A stretch of 64,000 bases of DNA from Lactiplantibacillus herbarum (GTDB lineage Bacteria > Bacillota > Bacilli > Lactobacillales > Lactobacillaceae): positions 191,342-255,341 of the forward strand of contig NZ_LFEE01000018.1 in assembly GCF_001039045.1 (NCBI RefSeq). Direction: 5' to 3'. Every line of letters begins with the position of its first letter. The stretch's first letter is position 1. Both the position numbers and the translations under genes were made by a program. The notes below the pieces were generated by a model that was not told the origin of the DNA, searched no databases, and was given only the letters and a program-made list of their open reading frames with translations. Of the stretch, positions 18,783 to 26,797 are shown in pieces.

Positions 18783-19352
18783 ATGAGTCGACTATGGCTT
18801 AGTGGTTACCGGGGTTATGAATTAAACGTTTTTAGCGATCAGGATGACAAACTTAAGGTTATTAAGTTTGCGTTAACTAATTATCTAACTAACCAGATTG
18901 AAGATGGGATGGACTGGTTGATCACGGGCGGACAGCTTGGTATTGAGCAGTGGGCCGCAGAAGTGGGGCTTGAATTAAAGAAAACCTATCCGGAGTTAAA
19001 AGTCGCCATGATGCTGCCATATGGTGAATTTGGTGGGCGCTGGAATGAGACCAATCAGGCGAAGCTGCAAGCATTATTAGCACGGGTCGATTTTCAGGCG
19101 CCGGTTAGTAAGCAAGCGTATGAAAATCCACAACAATTAAAAAATTACCAAGATTTCATGGTAACCCATACAGATGCAGCGACTTTAGTGTATGATCCAG
19201 ATAACCCTGGTAAACCTAGTTATGACTACGATCTGATTCGGTCATTTAGCGAGTCCCATCCGTACCCGTTAACCCTGATCGACTTTGATTGGTTACAAGA
19301 AAGTGCCAATGAATATGCAGAAAAACAGAATAATGGTTTTAATTTTGAATAA
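18783..19352 (+). CDS. ypsA: YpsA-like SLOG-domain protein (DUF1273)
   Basis: 189-aa protein of the YpsA family, a SLOG Rossmann fold predicted to bind a nucleotide or related ligand. Visible: LWLSGYRGYELNVF at the N-terminus, the Gly-rich DWLITGGQLGIEQWAAE and PYGEFGGRWNE. In Bacillus and Staphylococcus, YpsA has been linked to cell division and stress; here too it lies directly upstream of gpsB. AAAGGAGA seven bases before ATG 18783 fixes the start. Divergent from recU. Biochemical activity is unknown. Confidence 0.9.
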   Translation: MSRLWLSGYRGYELNVFSDQDDKLKVIKFALTNYLTNQIEDGMDWLITGGQLGIEQWAAEVGLELKKTYPELKVAMMLPYGEFGGRWNETNQAKLQALLARVDFQAPVSKQAYENPQQLKNYQDFMVTHTDAATLVYDPDNPGKPSYDYDLIRSFSESHPYPLTLIDFDWLQESANEYAEKQNNGFNFE

Positions 19353-19426
19353 AGTCTGCTACAATGTTTTAAGTAATGCGGATGCCCAATGGACATTGCG
19401 CGAATAACAATGAGGTGTTTTTAAAT

Positions 19427-19768
19427 ATGGCTAAACGTAATTTTACTCCAAAAGACATCCTTCAAAAAGAATTCAAACCAAAGATGCGGGGTTATGATCC
19501 TGCTGACGTGGATGGGTTCTTGGATAGTGTCATTAAGGACTATGAGTCATTTACTAAAGATAACCAACAACTTTCAGATGAAAATGAACGGTTGCGGGCC
19601 AAGGTTGACGAGCTTACTAAGCAAGTCGCTGTTGGTTCAACCAGTCCTTCTTCACAACCAACTAGTTCGGTTACGAATATGGACATTCTGAAACGTTTGT
19701 CTAACTTGGAACGTCACGTCTTTGGCGCCCAATTAGATAATGATCAAAATGAATCACACCGTCTATAA
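19427..19768 (+). CDS. gpsB: Cell division regulator GpsB
   Basis: 113-aa DivIVA-family adaptor that coordinates septal and peripheral wall synthesis, in several Firmicutes by binding the cytoplasmic tail of PBP1A. N-terminal DivIVA-like domain with [20 protein letters not shown] and [14 protein letters not shown], then a coiled coil, a Ser/Pro-rich linker and a C-terminal trimerisation helix ([16 protein letters not shown]). ATG 19427 has TGAGGTG upstream at a longish spacing of about 11. ponA, encoding the usual partner, is 1.4 kb away on the other strand. Confidence 0.95.
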   Translation: MAKRNFTPKDILQKEFKPKMRGYDPADVDGFLDSVIKDYESFTKDNQQLSDENERLRAKVDELTKQVAVGSTSPSSQPTSSVTNMDILKRLSNLERHVFGAQLDNDQNESHRL

Positions 19769-19779
19769 ACGTGATTCGA

Positions 19780-20171
19780 TGTAAATTCTGGGTAATCGCG
19801 GTCGGCTTATGTCGGCTGAGGAAGGTCCATGCTCGCACAAGCTGCGATGCTTGTAGTGTTCGTGCTCGGTGAAAAAATAAGCCGGGGTACCGATTTTATC
19901 GGTAACGGCGGGAAAAACGGCTAAGGCTTCGGCTATGCCCGAGTATTCCTGAAAAGTGCCACAGTGACGATACTCGCTTGGAAACGAACGAGTTGGAACG
20001 CGGTAAACCCCACGAGCGGGCAACCCAAACTACGGTAGGGGCGCTTCACATATGGAATTGAACTAAATGTGGGGGGAGATTTAATTATCTCGAGATAGAT
20101 GATTACCGCCTGATCAACAGACCCTGTACTTTGATCAGGTACAAAACATGGCCTACAGGAATTTACATTTA
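19780..20171 (+). ncRNA. rnpB: RNase P RNA, type B
   Basis: Catalytic RNA of RNase P, which matures tRNA 5' ends. Universally conserved pieces are present in order: gaggaaggtccatgctcgc, the P4 region, ggtaaaccccacgagcg, aacccaaactacggtagggg, agatgattaccgcctga and acaaaacatggcctaca. Terminal pairing of tgtaaatt with aatttaca sets the ends within a few bases. The position downstream of gpsB is the standard Bacillus-type location and the length of about 390 nt fits type B. Confidence 0.95.
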
Positions 20172-20179
20172 GACAGGAG

Positions 20180-20216
20180 ACTAGGACAAAAGTTCGCTTT
20201 TGTCCTAGTTTTTTTA
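20180..20216 (+). terminator. Terminator after rnpB
   Basis: Perfect stem ACTAGGACAAAA / TTTTGTCCTAGT with loop gttcgc followed by a T-tract. Confidence 0.93.
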
Positions 20217-20329
20217 TACGAAAAAGTGACGTCCTGTCAAACTATGCTAAACTAGATAATGAATAAAACTCGGTTATTGCCGGGAAGAATATTTAAATAA
20301 TAATAAGTTGAAATTATCAGGAGGATACT

Positions 20330-21478
20330 ATGCAAGAATTTAATTTAATTGCGACTGCAGCCAGTGGGATCGAAGCACTAGTTGGCCGCGAGTTGCGTGA
20401 CTTGGGTTACCATGGTCAAACAGAAAATGGTCGGGTACGCTTCAGCGGCACCATCAAGGATATTTTACGAACGAACTTGTGGTTACGGACAGCTGATCGG
20501 ATCAAGATTATCGTGGGCGAATTTGACGCCTACTCATTCGATGAATTATTCGAAAAGACGTTAGCTTTACCTTGGGATGAATTATTACCAATGGACGCTG
20601 AATTCCCAGTTGAAGGTAAGTCACGTAATTCTAAGTTGCACAGTGTTCCTGATGTGCAGTCAATCGTCAAAAAAGCGATTGTTAACCAGTTATCAAGTAC
20701 TTACCATCGTAGTGGTCACTTACCAGAAACCGGGGCTTTGTTCCCATTAGAAGTTGCGATTAATAAGGACCATGTCATGTTGACGCTTGATACGACCGGT
20801 TCAAGTCTGTTCAAACGGGGCTACCGGGTCGAAAAAGGTGGCGCACCATTGAAGGAAAACATGGCGGCTGCTTTAGTGATGCTGGCTAAGTGGTATCCAG
20901 ATAACCCATTCATCGATCCTGTGTGTGGTTCAGGAACGATTCCAATCGAAGCTGCATTGTTAGCTCGTAATATTGCCCCTGGTTTCAACCGTTCATTTGC
21001 GTGCGAGAAGTGGGACTGGGTTCCCGCTGGCTTGAGCCAAGAATTACGTGATGAAGCGGACGGTCTCGCTGATTACGATATGGAATTAGATATCAGTGGC
21101 TATGATATTGATGGTAAGATGATCGATATTGCTAAGCTTAATGCTAGCGAAGCCGGCGTATTACATGATATCAACTTCAAACAATTAGCCGTTAAGGACT
21201 TTACAACTGATAAGTTGAACGGTGTAATCGTGGCCAACCCACCATACGGGGAACGCTTGAGTGATCGTGATACGGTTCGGATCTTATACCGTCAAATGGG
21301 CCAAGTCTACGGCAAGTTACCAAGCTGGAGTAAGTATATCTTAACCAGTGACTTAGAATTTGAAGACTTCTATGGTCAAAAGGCAACCAAGCGTCGTAAG
21401 CTTTATAATGGGGCGTTACGGACGGATTACTTCCAATATTGGGGTAAACGGATTCGCCCAGCGCGGGTTGAAAACTAA
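20330..21478 (+). CDS. rlmL: 23S rRNA guanine N2-methyltransferase, RlmL/YpsC type
   Basis: 382 aa. An N-terminal THUMP/ferredoxin-like RNA-binding region (about 1-160) precedes a Rossmann methyltransferase domain with SAM-binding DPVCGSGTIPIEAA and the catalytic NPPYGERLSD motif of N-methyltransferases. This corresponds to the N-terminal half of E. coli RlmL, the usual form in Firmicutes (YpsC). AGGAGG lies six bases before the ATG. The gene follows rnpB, as in Bacillus. Exact target nucleotide is inferred from the family. Confidence 0.88.
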   Translation: MQEFNLIATAASGIEALVGRELRDLGYHGQTENGRVRFSGTIKDILRTNLWLRTADRIKIIVGEFDAYSFDELFEKTLALPWDELLPMDAEFPVEGKSRNSKLHSVPDVQSIVKKAIVNQLSSTYHRSGHLPETGALFPLEVAINKDHVMLTLDTTGSSLFKRGYRVEKGGAPLKENMAAALVMLAKWYPDNPFIDPVCGSGTIPIEAALLARNIAPGFNRSFACEKWDWVPAGLSQELRDEADGLADYDMELDISGYDIDGKMIDIAKLNASEAGVLHDINFKQLAVKDFTTDKLNGVIVANPPYGERLSDRDTVRILYRQMGQVYGKLPSWSKYILTSDLEFEDFYGQKATKRRKLYNGALRTDYFQYWGKRIRPARVEN

Positions 21479-21490
21479 ATAACGATTAGC

Positions 21491-21539
21491 AAAGGCGTTT
21501 AGCTATTTGAGAAGACTCTCATAGCTAAACGCCTTTTTT
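21491..21539 (+). terminator. Terminator after rlmL
   Basis: Arms AAAGGCGTTTAGCTAT and complement with an inner GAGA/TCTC pairing, then a T-tract. Confidence 0.92.
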
Positions 21540-21603
21540 GTAGAAAAATACTATAATCCTTGTGATTGTTCTTACAGTTAAATGGCTGGTAGTAGCCGAA
21601 TAA

Positions 21604-22356
21604 TTAATTCAAGTAGTAGTCAAAGAAGTTGGTCACCTTGTCCATTAATGGCACTTTTACCAGGTGCTTAGCCTGATAACCAGTAATGAATGCGGTCTGT
21701 TCGGCATATGGTTGATCATGAATACGATCGAAGAAGTCGCGGGATTGTGCATACGGAATACGTTCATCCTGAGTGCCGTGCCAGAATAATAGTGGTCGAT
21801 GAGCAATTGTCTCAGGATGTCGATTCAGATCATAGTCATCGATCCAATTCGTAATTAGGTTTGTATCCGTTGGGAGATAGCGGTGTTCTTGTGTGGCATA
21901 CTGGCGAACTAGTTGCGCATACGCATTGAGATCAGGTGTCCCCATAATAATGGTAGCGGCTTTGATCTCTGGATGGTGAGTCAGTAGTGCCCCAGTGGTC
22001 ATGGCACCCATGGAATAGCCACCGACACCAATCTGATGGTCTTTGATGAGGTGCTGACGCTGATAAGTGTCGACTAGTAGTTCGAATTCAGCTAGATTAC
22101 CTTGGATGCTAGCCCAAAAGGTTAGCGATGGTAGACTGCTGACAGCTTGTTGGCGTTCACCATGATTAGGAGCGTCTGGTAAGATGACCCGGATGTTTTT
22201 CTGAGCTAGTTTGCGGGCCTGGGTTAAGACGAGTTCCTTACTAGAGCGCCAGCCATGATAAAAAATTACTAGTGGTAAGGGGGTGTTTAGTTCGGTGGCT
22301 GCAACCACTTCAAGGACGGGAATATCTTGGATGTGGCGCTTGGTTACGTTAATCAT
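21604..22356 (-). CDS. Alpha/beta hydrolase, YitV-like
   Basis: 250-aa cytosolic serine hydrolase of the prolyl-oligopeptidase/dienelactone-hydrolase branch. Oxyanion region LPLVIFYHGWRSSKE, nucleophile elbow G-Y-S-M-G, acid WHGTQDERIP and a C-terminal His in the QAKHLV segment form a complete triad. ATG 22354-22356 was taken because homology starts there; upstream residues are not protein-like, and a GTG codon 15 bases earlier is an alternative. The ribosome binding site is weak. Substrate unknown; an esterase acting on small esters is likely. Divergent from the SnoaL-like gene. Confidence 0.8.
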   Translation of the reverse strand: MINVTKRHIQDIPVLEVVAATELNTPLPLVIFYHGWRSSKELVLTQARKLAQKNIRVILPDAPNHGERQQAVSSLPSLTFWASIQGNLAEFELLVDTYQRQHLIKDHQIGVGGYSMGAMTTGALLTHHPEIKAATIIMGTPDLNAYAQLVRQYATQEHRYLPTDTNLITNWIDDYDLNRHPETIAHRPLLFWHGTQDERIPYAQSRDFFDRIHDQPYAEQTAFITGYQAKHLVKVPLMDKVTNFFDYYLN

Positions 22357-22539
22357 CAGCTTAATACTCACTTTATTAAGATTATCATCAATTATAAACC
22401 CACTGGAAGTAACCGTAAAATACAACTAACTAATTTGTTACATACAATTGATAGGTAACGTCATATAATGATAAATAAATACATTAATGTGAATAATAAA
22501 TGGATGACAAACTGGTTATTAAAAAAGGGGATAAGGATA

Positions 22540-22929
22540 ATGGACGATTATCAGATTAAGCAGCAGGAGCAAATCAGACGCTATTTCCAGATGTGGTTAG
22601 ACCGTGATTTTTTATCATTATCAACGGTATTAGCATCTAATTGTCACTACCAAGAGTGCTATGGACCAGCATATTTGACATTACAAGAGATTCAAAAATG
22701 GATTGAACACCAAATGACGGTACAAACGGTTACCGCATGGCCGATTAAGCAGATGTGGGCGGCTAGTGATGAGACTGTCTTTGTAAGCTGGACGTTTACG
22801 GCTGTGACAACGGAGACGACTCATTTTGACGGCCTATCCTCGGTTCATTTTAATGCGGCCGGTTTAATTGATGATCTACGTGAGTACCAGTCAAAGGCGG
22901 AACACTACTATCCGTATCATACTAAGTGA
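22540..22929 (+). CDS. SnoaL/NTF2-like protein
   Basis: 129 aa. The pattern IRRYFQMWLDRDF.. HYQECYGP.. EIQKWIEHQM.. TVFVSWTFTA.. FDGLSSVHF is that of the nuclear-transport-factor-2 fold used by SnoaL-like polyketide cyclases and many ligand-binding proteins. The last residues (YQSKAEHYYPY) match the family. Start ATG 22540 follows GGGG at nine bases; upstream codons are AT-rich filler. No catalytic claim can be made; probably a small-molecule binding or isomerase-type protein. It may share a regulatory region with the divergent hydrolase. Confidence 0.75.
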   Translation: MDDYQIKQQEQIRRYFQMWLDRDFLSLSTVLASNCHYQECYGPAYLTLQEIQKWIEHQMTVQTVTAWPIKQMWAASDETVFVSWTFTAVTTETTHFDGLSSVHFNAAGLIDDLREYQSKAEHYYPYHTK

Positions 22930-22959
22930 TGGCAAAGGTGCTAAGTTAAATAACCTTCA

Positions 22960-23003
22960 AAAACAGTAACCAAAGTAATAAATCTTTGATTACTGTTTTT
23001 TTA
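22960..23003 (+). terminator. Terminator after SnoaL-like gene
   Basis: Stem AAACAGTAA-CAAAG / CTTTG-TTACTGTTT followed by T7. Confidence 0.88.
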
Positions 23004-23092
23004 TTTGATTGTTGATTAGCAAATAAATAGTAGTTGATAAATTAAAATATAATGATAATATTAAAAATCAATAACACAATTGAGGTGATAAC

Positions 23093-24184
23093 ATGCAAAA
23101 ACCTTTAGCATTGAAGCGTGGTGATCGAATTGCCGTTGTGAGTCTTTCCAGTGGCACTTTGGGCGAAAACGCGGTTCAACATCAGTTGCAACGAGGCTGT
23201 GAACGACTAAAAGAACTAGGATTAGTGCCGGTAATGATGCCAAATACGCTGGCCGGTCGCAGTTTTATAACCGTACATCCAGAGTTGCGAGCTGCCGATC
23301 TGAAAGCTGCATTTATGGATCCTACTATTAAGGGCGTTATTGCGGCCATTGGTGGTGACGATACTTACCGAACGTTACCATATTTGATGGATGATCCTGA
23401 ATTTATCACGGCAGTTCGGGAGCATCCTAAACTCTTTACGGGGTACTCTGACACGACAATCAATCACTTAATGTTTTACCAACTGGGATTACAGACCTTT
23501 TACGGGCCCAATTTTCTGAGTGACTTGGCGGAATTAGGACCTGAAATGCTGCCGTATACAGCTGCAACCTGGCAACATTACTTCCATAATCCAGTGGTGA
23601 CAGACTTATTAAGTAGTCCCACTTGGTATGATGAGCGGACGGATTTTAGCCCACAGGCGTTGGATACACCACGACTGGCTCATGAGGAGCGGCGAAGTTA
23701 TGACGTGTTACGTGGTCATGGCGTTGTACGGGGACGTTTGCTTGGTGGGTGTCTGGATAGCTTTTATGATTTACTAACCACGACCCGTTATCCGGATGAA
23801 CAGGCTGTTGCACAGAAGTATCAGTTGGTTCCAGCAGCTTCTGATTGGCAAGACAAACTGCTCTTTATTGAAACGAGTGATGAACAACCTGAACCAGACC
23901 TATTTCGAACCATGTTACAAAGGTTACGAGCGGTAGGGATTTTACCTAATGTGGCGGCAATCATTGTTGGCAAGCCGCAAAATGAGCATTACTATGATGA
24001 TTATCGTCAAATACTGATTAGCGAAACGGCTGACCTAGCGCTACCCATTCTTTACAACGTTAACTTCGGGCACGCCTTTCCGCGGACAGCGTTACCGTAC
24101 AACGCACTGGCGGCAATCGATTTTGATCATGTCACATTGAAGATTACGGAACCTTGGTTTGCTGAGAAAAGTGGTCAGCACTGA
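23093..24184 (+). CDS. S66 serine peptidase, MccF/LD-carboxypeptidase family
   Basis: 363 aa. The S66 triad is visible: nucleophile Ser119 in G-Y-S-D-T-T, Glu260 in LLFIETSDE and His327 in NFGHAFP. A Trp178 in SPTWYDERTDF lies in the extended loop that, from memory, distinguishes MccF (microcin C amide hydrolase) from LdcA murein carboxypeptidases, which lack a loop Trp. MccF cleaves the bond between aminoacyl and nucleotide parts of processed microcin C; LdcA trims murein tetrapeptides. GAGGTGATAAC before the ATG is a strong ribosome binding site. It starts a three-gene run with HIT and GNAT proteins (32- and 23-base gaps), which favours a detoxification role. Confidence 0.85.
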   Translation: MQKPLALKRGDRIAVVSLSSGTLGENAVQHQLQRGCERLKELGLVPVMMPNTLAGRSFITVHPELRAADLKAAFMDPTIKGVIAAIGGDDTYRTLPYLMDDPEFITAVREHPKLFTGYSDTTINHLMFYQLGLQTFYGPNFLSDLAELGPEMLPYTAATWQHYFHNPVVTDLLSSPTWYDERTDFSPQALDTPRLAHEERRSYDVLRGHGVVRGRLLGGCLDSFYDLLTTTRYPDEQAVAQKYQLVPAASDWQDKLLFIETSDEQPEPDLFRTMLQRLRAVGILPNVAAIIVGKPQNEHYYDDYRQILISETADLALPILYNVNFGHAFPRTALPYNALAAIDFDHVTLKITEPWFAEKSGQH

Positions 24185-24216
24185 TTGAACAAGTTATTTG
24201 AAGGAGATGGACGATC

Positions 24217-24669
24217 ATGGCGTGGCAAGATAATCGTATCGAAGCAGCAATCAACGGAACTAACCCGATGATACTTAAGGAATTAGTGGGAAGCTTTGTT
24301 GCGCTGGGCGACACGCAGTTTTTACCAGGCTACTGTGTACTATTACCGAAACGGTCAGTTGGATCACTGAATGAGCTAACACTTGTTGAGCGGCAACGGT
24401 TCTTATTGGATATGACTGTTGTAGGTGATGCCATTATCCAAGTATGTCAGCCAGTACGACTCAATTACGATATCTTGGGGAATACGGATCAGTTTTTACA
24501 CGCCCACATCTTTCCGCGTTATCAGTGGGAAGATGAGCAACACCGCTCAATGCCGGTTTGGTTGTATAGTCAACGACACTGGACTGATCCGCAATTTTTG
24601 TACGAGCCAAGTAAGCATGCGCAACTGCGGAAACAATTGGTAGAGGTCCTCAATAAAATTAAGCAGTAA
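24217..24669 (+). CDS. HIT-family nucleotide hydrolase/phosphoramidase
   Basis: 150 aa. Histidine-triad signature at residues 93-101: F-L-H-A-H-I-F-P-R. The catalytic central His95 and following His97 are kept, the first His is Phe93. Family members hydrolyse nucleoside phosphoramidates, AMP-lysine or diadenosine polyphosphates. The N-terminal NRIEAAINGTNP and LPGYCVLLPKR agree with Ap4A-hydrolase-like HIT proteins. AAGGAGAT precedes the ATG. Placed between MccF-like and GNAT genes, it could cleave a phosphoramidate link in a nucleotide antibiotic; general Ap4A turnover is the alternative. Confidence 0.85.
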   Translation: MAWQDNRIEAAINGTNPMILKELVGSFVALGDTQFLPGYCVLLPKRSVGSLNELTLVERQRFLLDMTVVGDAIIQVCQPVRLNYDILGNTDQFLHAHIFPRYQWEDEQHRSMPVWLYSQRHWTDPQFLYEPSKHAQLRKQLVEVLNKIKQ

Positions 24670-24692
24670 ATCAATTATGGAAGGTGATTATG

Positions 24693-25166
24693 ATGTCAGT
24701 TGAAATTCGCCGTTTTCAAGTAGCAGACGCGGTCCCAGCTGCCGAAATGATTAGTCGTACGATACAAATAAGTAACGCGGCCGATTACTCAGCGATTTAT
24801 ATTGCTCAGTTAATAGCACGGATATCACCTAGTTGGTTAGTACAAAAGGCACAGGCAACGCATTTTTACGTAGTTATTGACGGTTCCCGTTTGATTGGCA
24901 CTGGTGCGATTGGGCCGTATTGGAATCAACCTAATGAATACAGTTTATTTACCATTTTTGTTGATCCTGAGTATCAGGGACGCAAAATCGGCCAACAGAT
25001 TATTCATACGTTAGAAAATGATGTTTATTTTTGCCAAGCACGGCGAGTTGAAATTCCAGCATCTAAAACTGCGCGTAACTTCTACCTTAAGATGGGCTAT
25101 CAAGTCAAGAATCATCAGGAGGTTCCAGACGACGAAGGGCTGTACCGACTAGAAAAATGGCATTAA
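24693..25166 (+). CDS. GNAT-family N-acetyltransferase
   Basis: 157 aa, one GNAT domain. The acetyl-CoA pyrophosphate loop is in IFVDPEYQGRKIGQQIIHTLE (Q-G-R-K-I-G), and the C-terminal FYLKMGYQVKN is the usual GNAT end. ATG 24693 is taken because GGAAGGTG is six bases upstream; ATG 24690 is possible. Last gene of the S66-HIT-GNAT run. MccE-type GNATs acetylate the amino group of processed microcin C, so context suggests, but does not prove, an antibiotic-acetylating role. Confidence 0.85.
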   Translation: MSVEIRRFQVADAVPAAEMISRTIQISNAADYSAIYIAQLIARISPSWLVQKAQATHFYVVIDGSRLIGTGAIGPYWNQPNEYSLFTIFVDPEYQGRKIGQQIIHTLENDVYFCQARRVEIPASKTARNFYLKMGYQVKNHQEVPDDEGLYRLEKWH

Positions 25167-25204
25167 GCATAATGTGAAACAACACCCATCGCATTAGTTC
25201 ACAT

Positions 25205-25221
25205 TGTAAACAAACTGTAAA
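25205..25221 (+). promoter_or_regulatory. WalR-type box upstream of the first GH25 gene
   Basis: TGTAAA-CAAAC-TGTAAA is a perfect match to the WalR (YycF) direct repeat TGTWAH-N5-TGTWAH known from Bacillus and Staphylococcus wall hydrolase promoters. It is 100 bases upstream of the muramidase start. Confidence 0.7.
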
Positions 25222-25321
25222 ATGAATGTCATCAGTTTGTGAAGGTATCTGCACATTTTATCGGTACTATTGGTATCAGTAGCAAAATACATACTGATAC
25301 AACGATGAAAGGCGGATGATT

Positions 25322-26677
25322 GTGATCATTAGTAAAAAGTGGCGGTGGTTAGTTCTGTTAGGAAGTTGTGCCGGTCTATTACTGACCGTAAGTGCCAAGG
25401 CAGCGGTACCTGACATTTCAGAATGGCAAGGGAAACTGACGAGCACCCAAGTTAGTAGTTTGAAGAGTCAAGCGGACTTTGTTATCAACCGGGTACAATA
25501 TGGTAGTAGTTATGAGGATTTATATCATACAAATAACGAAAGCTTGTACGTTAAATATGGGATTCCGTTTGGTTCATACGATTATTCAACCTTTACAAGC
25601 ACGGCTACAGCCAAAGCGGAGGCACAAAAGCTGTATGCACGAGCTAATAAGAATACCAAGTTCTATGTTTTGGATTTTGAAACAACCTCGATGAGCTCCT
25701 CGGACGCTAATGCTGCGGTTAAAGCTTGGTATACTGAAATGCGCTCACTGACGAATAAAAAACTGATTTTTTATTCTTATCAATCATTTGCGACGACCTA
25801 TGCCAATACGGCTCGACAGAGTTTTGATGCCCAATGGATTGCGAACTATTCATATCAACCAACGATTTCATACTCGCTCTGGCAGTATTCTAGTAGCTAT
25901 TACTTATCTTCATTAGGCCAATATGTTGATAATAGTTTGTATAGTAGTTCATCAGTGACCACGTATCACCCATTAAGTTGGTGGACGTCTGGCACTTCAG
26001 CTTCCACGTCAGACTCAACTACGACAACTACACCAGCTGCGACAAGTTATGCATACAGCAGCTACACGTCTGGGCAACACGTGTATTTGAATAGTGGTGC
26101 TAGTAAATATTATGATAAGACCACGGTCCCAAGTAGTGCCAAGCAAAAGTATTATAAGGTCACGGCTGTTAAATCAGTAACGACGAGTCGCTCTAAACAA
26201 TTAGTTTATCTAAGTGGGCTTAATAAGTGGGTATTGGCACAGGATGTAACCGGCTATTGGGTTGGGCAACATGGGGTCTATAAACTGCGAGAAGATAGTA
26301 CTCTGTTTAAAGATGTTGATCTCACGACTAAGTCTGGGACAACTTTGAAAAAGAATGGTATCTATAGCGGAACGTTAGTTAAACGCGGTAATTTTTATCG
26401 GATTAAAATTAATGGTGGCTATATTACAGCCAAAGTTTCGAAGTCAGATCATTGGTATTATGAGTCCTTACCAAGTAGTAAGTGGCTTAAGACGAAGACT
26501 GGATTATATACGTACAAGTCCAGCAATTTTGTGAAGTCGAACCGTAACGCTTATCACGCTGCGGGTGACCGAATCAAAGTAACAGCGATCTATTCAAGAT
26601 CTGGTGGCTCACGTTATTACAGGACAAACAAAGGCAACTATGTCACGGCTAACCGTTCGTTAGTGGTAACGCAATAA
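25322..26677 (+). CDS. GH25 muramidase with C-terminal wall-binding repeat domain
   Basis: Secreted N-acetylmuramidase. A Sec signal peptide (basic WRW, hydrophobic LVLLGSCAGLLLTV, then AKA-A) precedes the GH25 barrel: PDISEWQG (catalytic Asp), VLDFETT (catalytic D-x-E), QWIANY and WQYSSS. A Ser/Thr-rich linker follows, then one full copy of a YAYSSY..AQDVxGYW repeat (DUF5776-like) and a second, more diverged SH3-like segment to the C-terminus. GTG 25322 is favoured (AAAGG nine bases upstream) over ATG 25316, which is too close. Close paralogue of the gene at 31414. A WalR-type box lies upstream. Confidence 0.9.
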   Translation: MIISKKWRWLVLLGSCAGLLLTVSAKAAVPDISEWQGKLTSTQVSSLKSQADFVINRVQYGSSYEDLYHTNNESLYVKYGIPFGSYDYSTFTSTATAKAEAQKLYARANKNTKFYVLDFETTSMSSSDANAAVKAWYTEMRSLTNKKLIFYSYQSFATTYANTARQSFDAQWIANYSYQPTISYSLWQYSSSYYLSSLGQYVDNSLYSSSSVTTYHPLSWWTSGTSASTSDSTTTTTPAATSYAYSSYTSGQHVYLNSGASKYYDKTTVPSSAKQKYYKVTAVKSVTTSRSKQLVYLSGLNKWVLAQDVTGYWVGQHGVYKLREDSTLFKDVDLTTKSGTTLKKNGIYSGTLVKRGNFYRIKINGGYITAKVSKSDHWYYESLPSSKWLKTKTGLYTYKSSNFVKSNRNAYHAAGDRIKVTAIYSRSGGSRYYRTNKGNYVTANRSLVVTQ

Positions 26678-26683
26678 CAATGT

Positions 26684-26713
26684 AAAAAGCTCCCGTAATT
26701 GGGAGCTTTTTTG
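26684..26713 (+). terminator. Terminator after first GH25 gene
   Basis: Stem AAAAAGCTCCC / GGGAGCTTTTTT, loop gtaatt. Confidence 0.92.
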
Positions 26714-26797
26714 CTGCCTTGAAACTTGAATGGCGGATAATTATGAAAAGTGATATAGTTAATTTTAATCAAATTTTAATTATTAGGAGGAGCGACA

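Noticed and set aside
22468-22539. N-terminal extension of the SnoaL-like protein
   Set aside because: AT-rich, no ribosome binding site, no family similarity; ATG 22540 is well supported.
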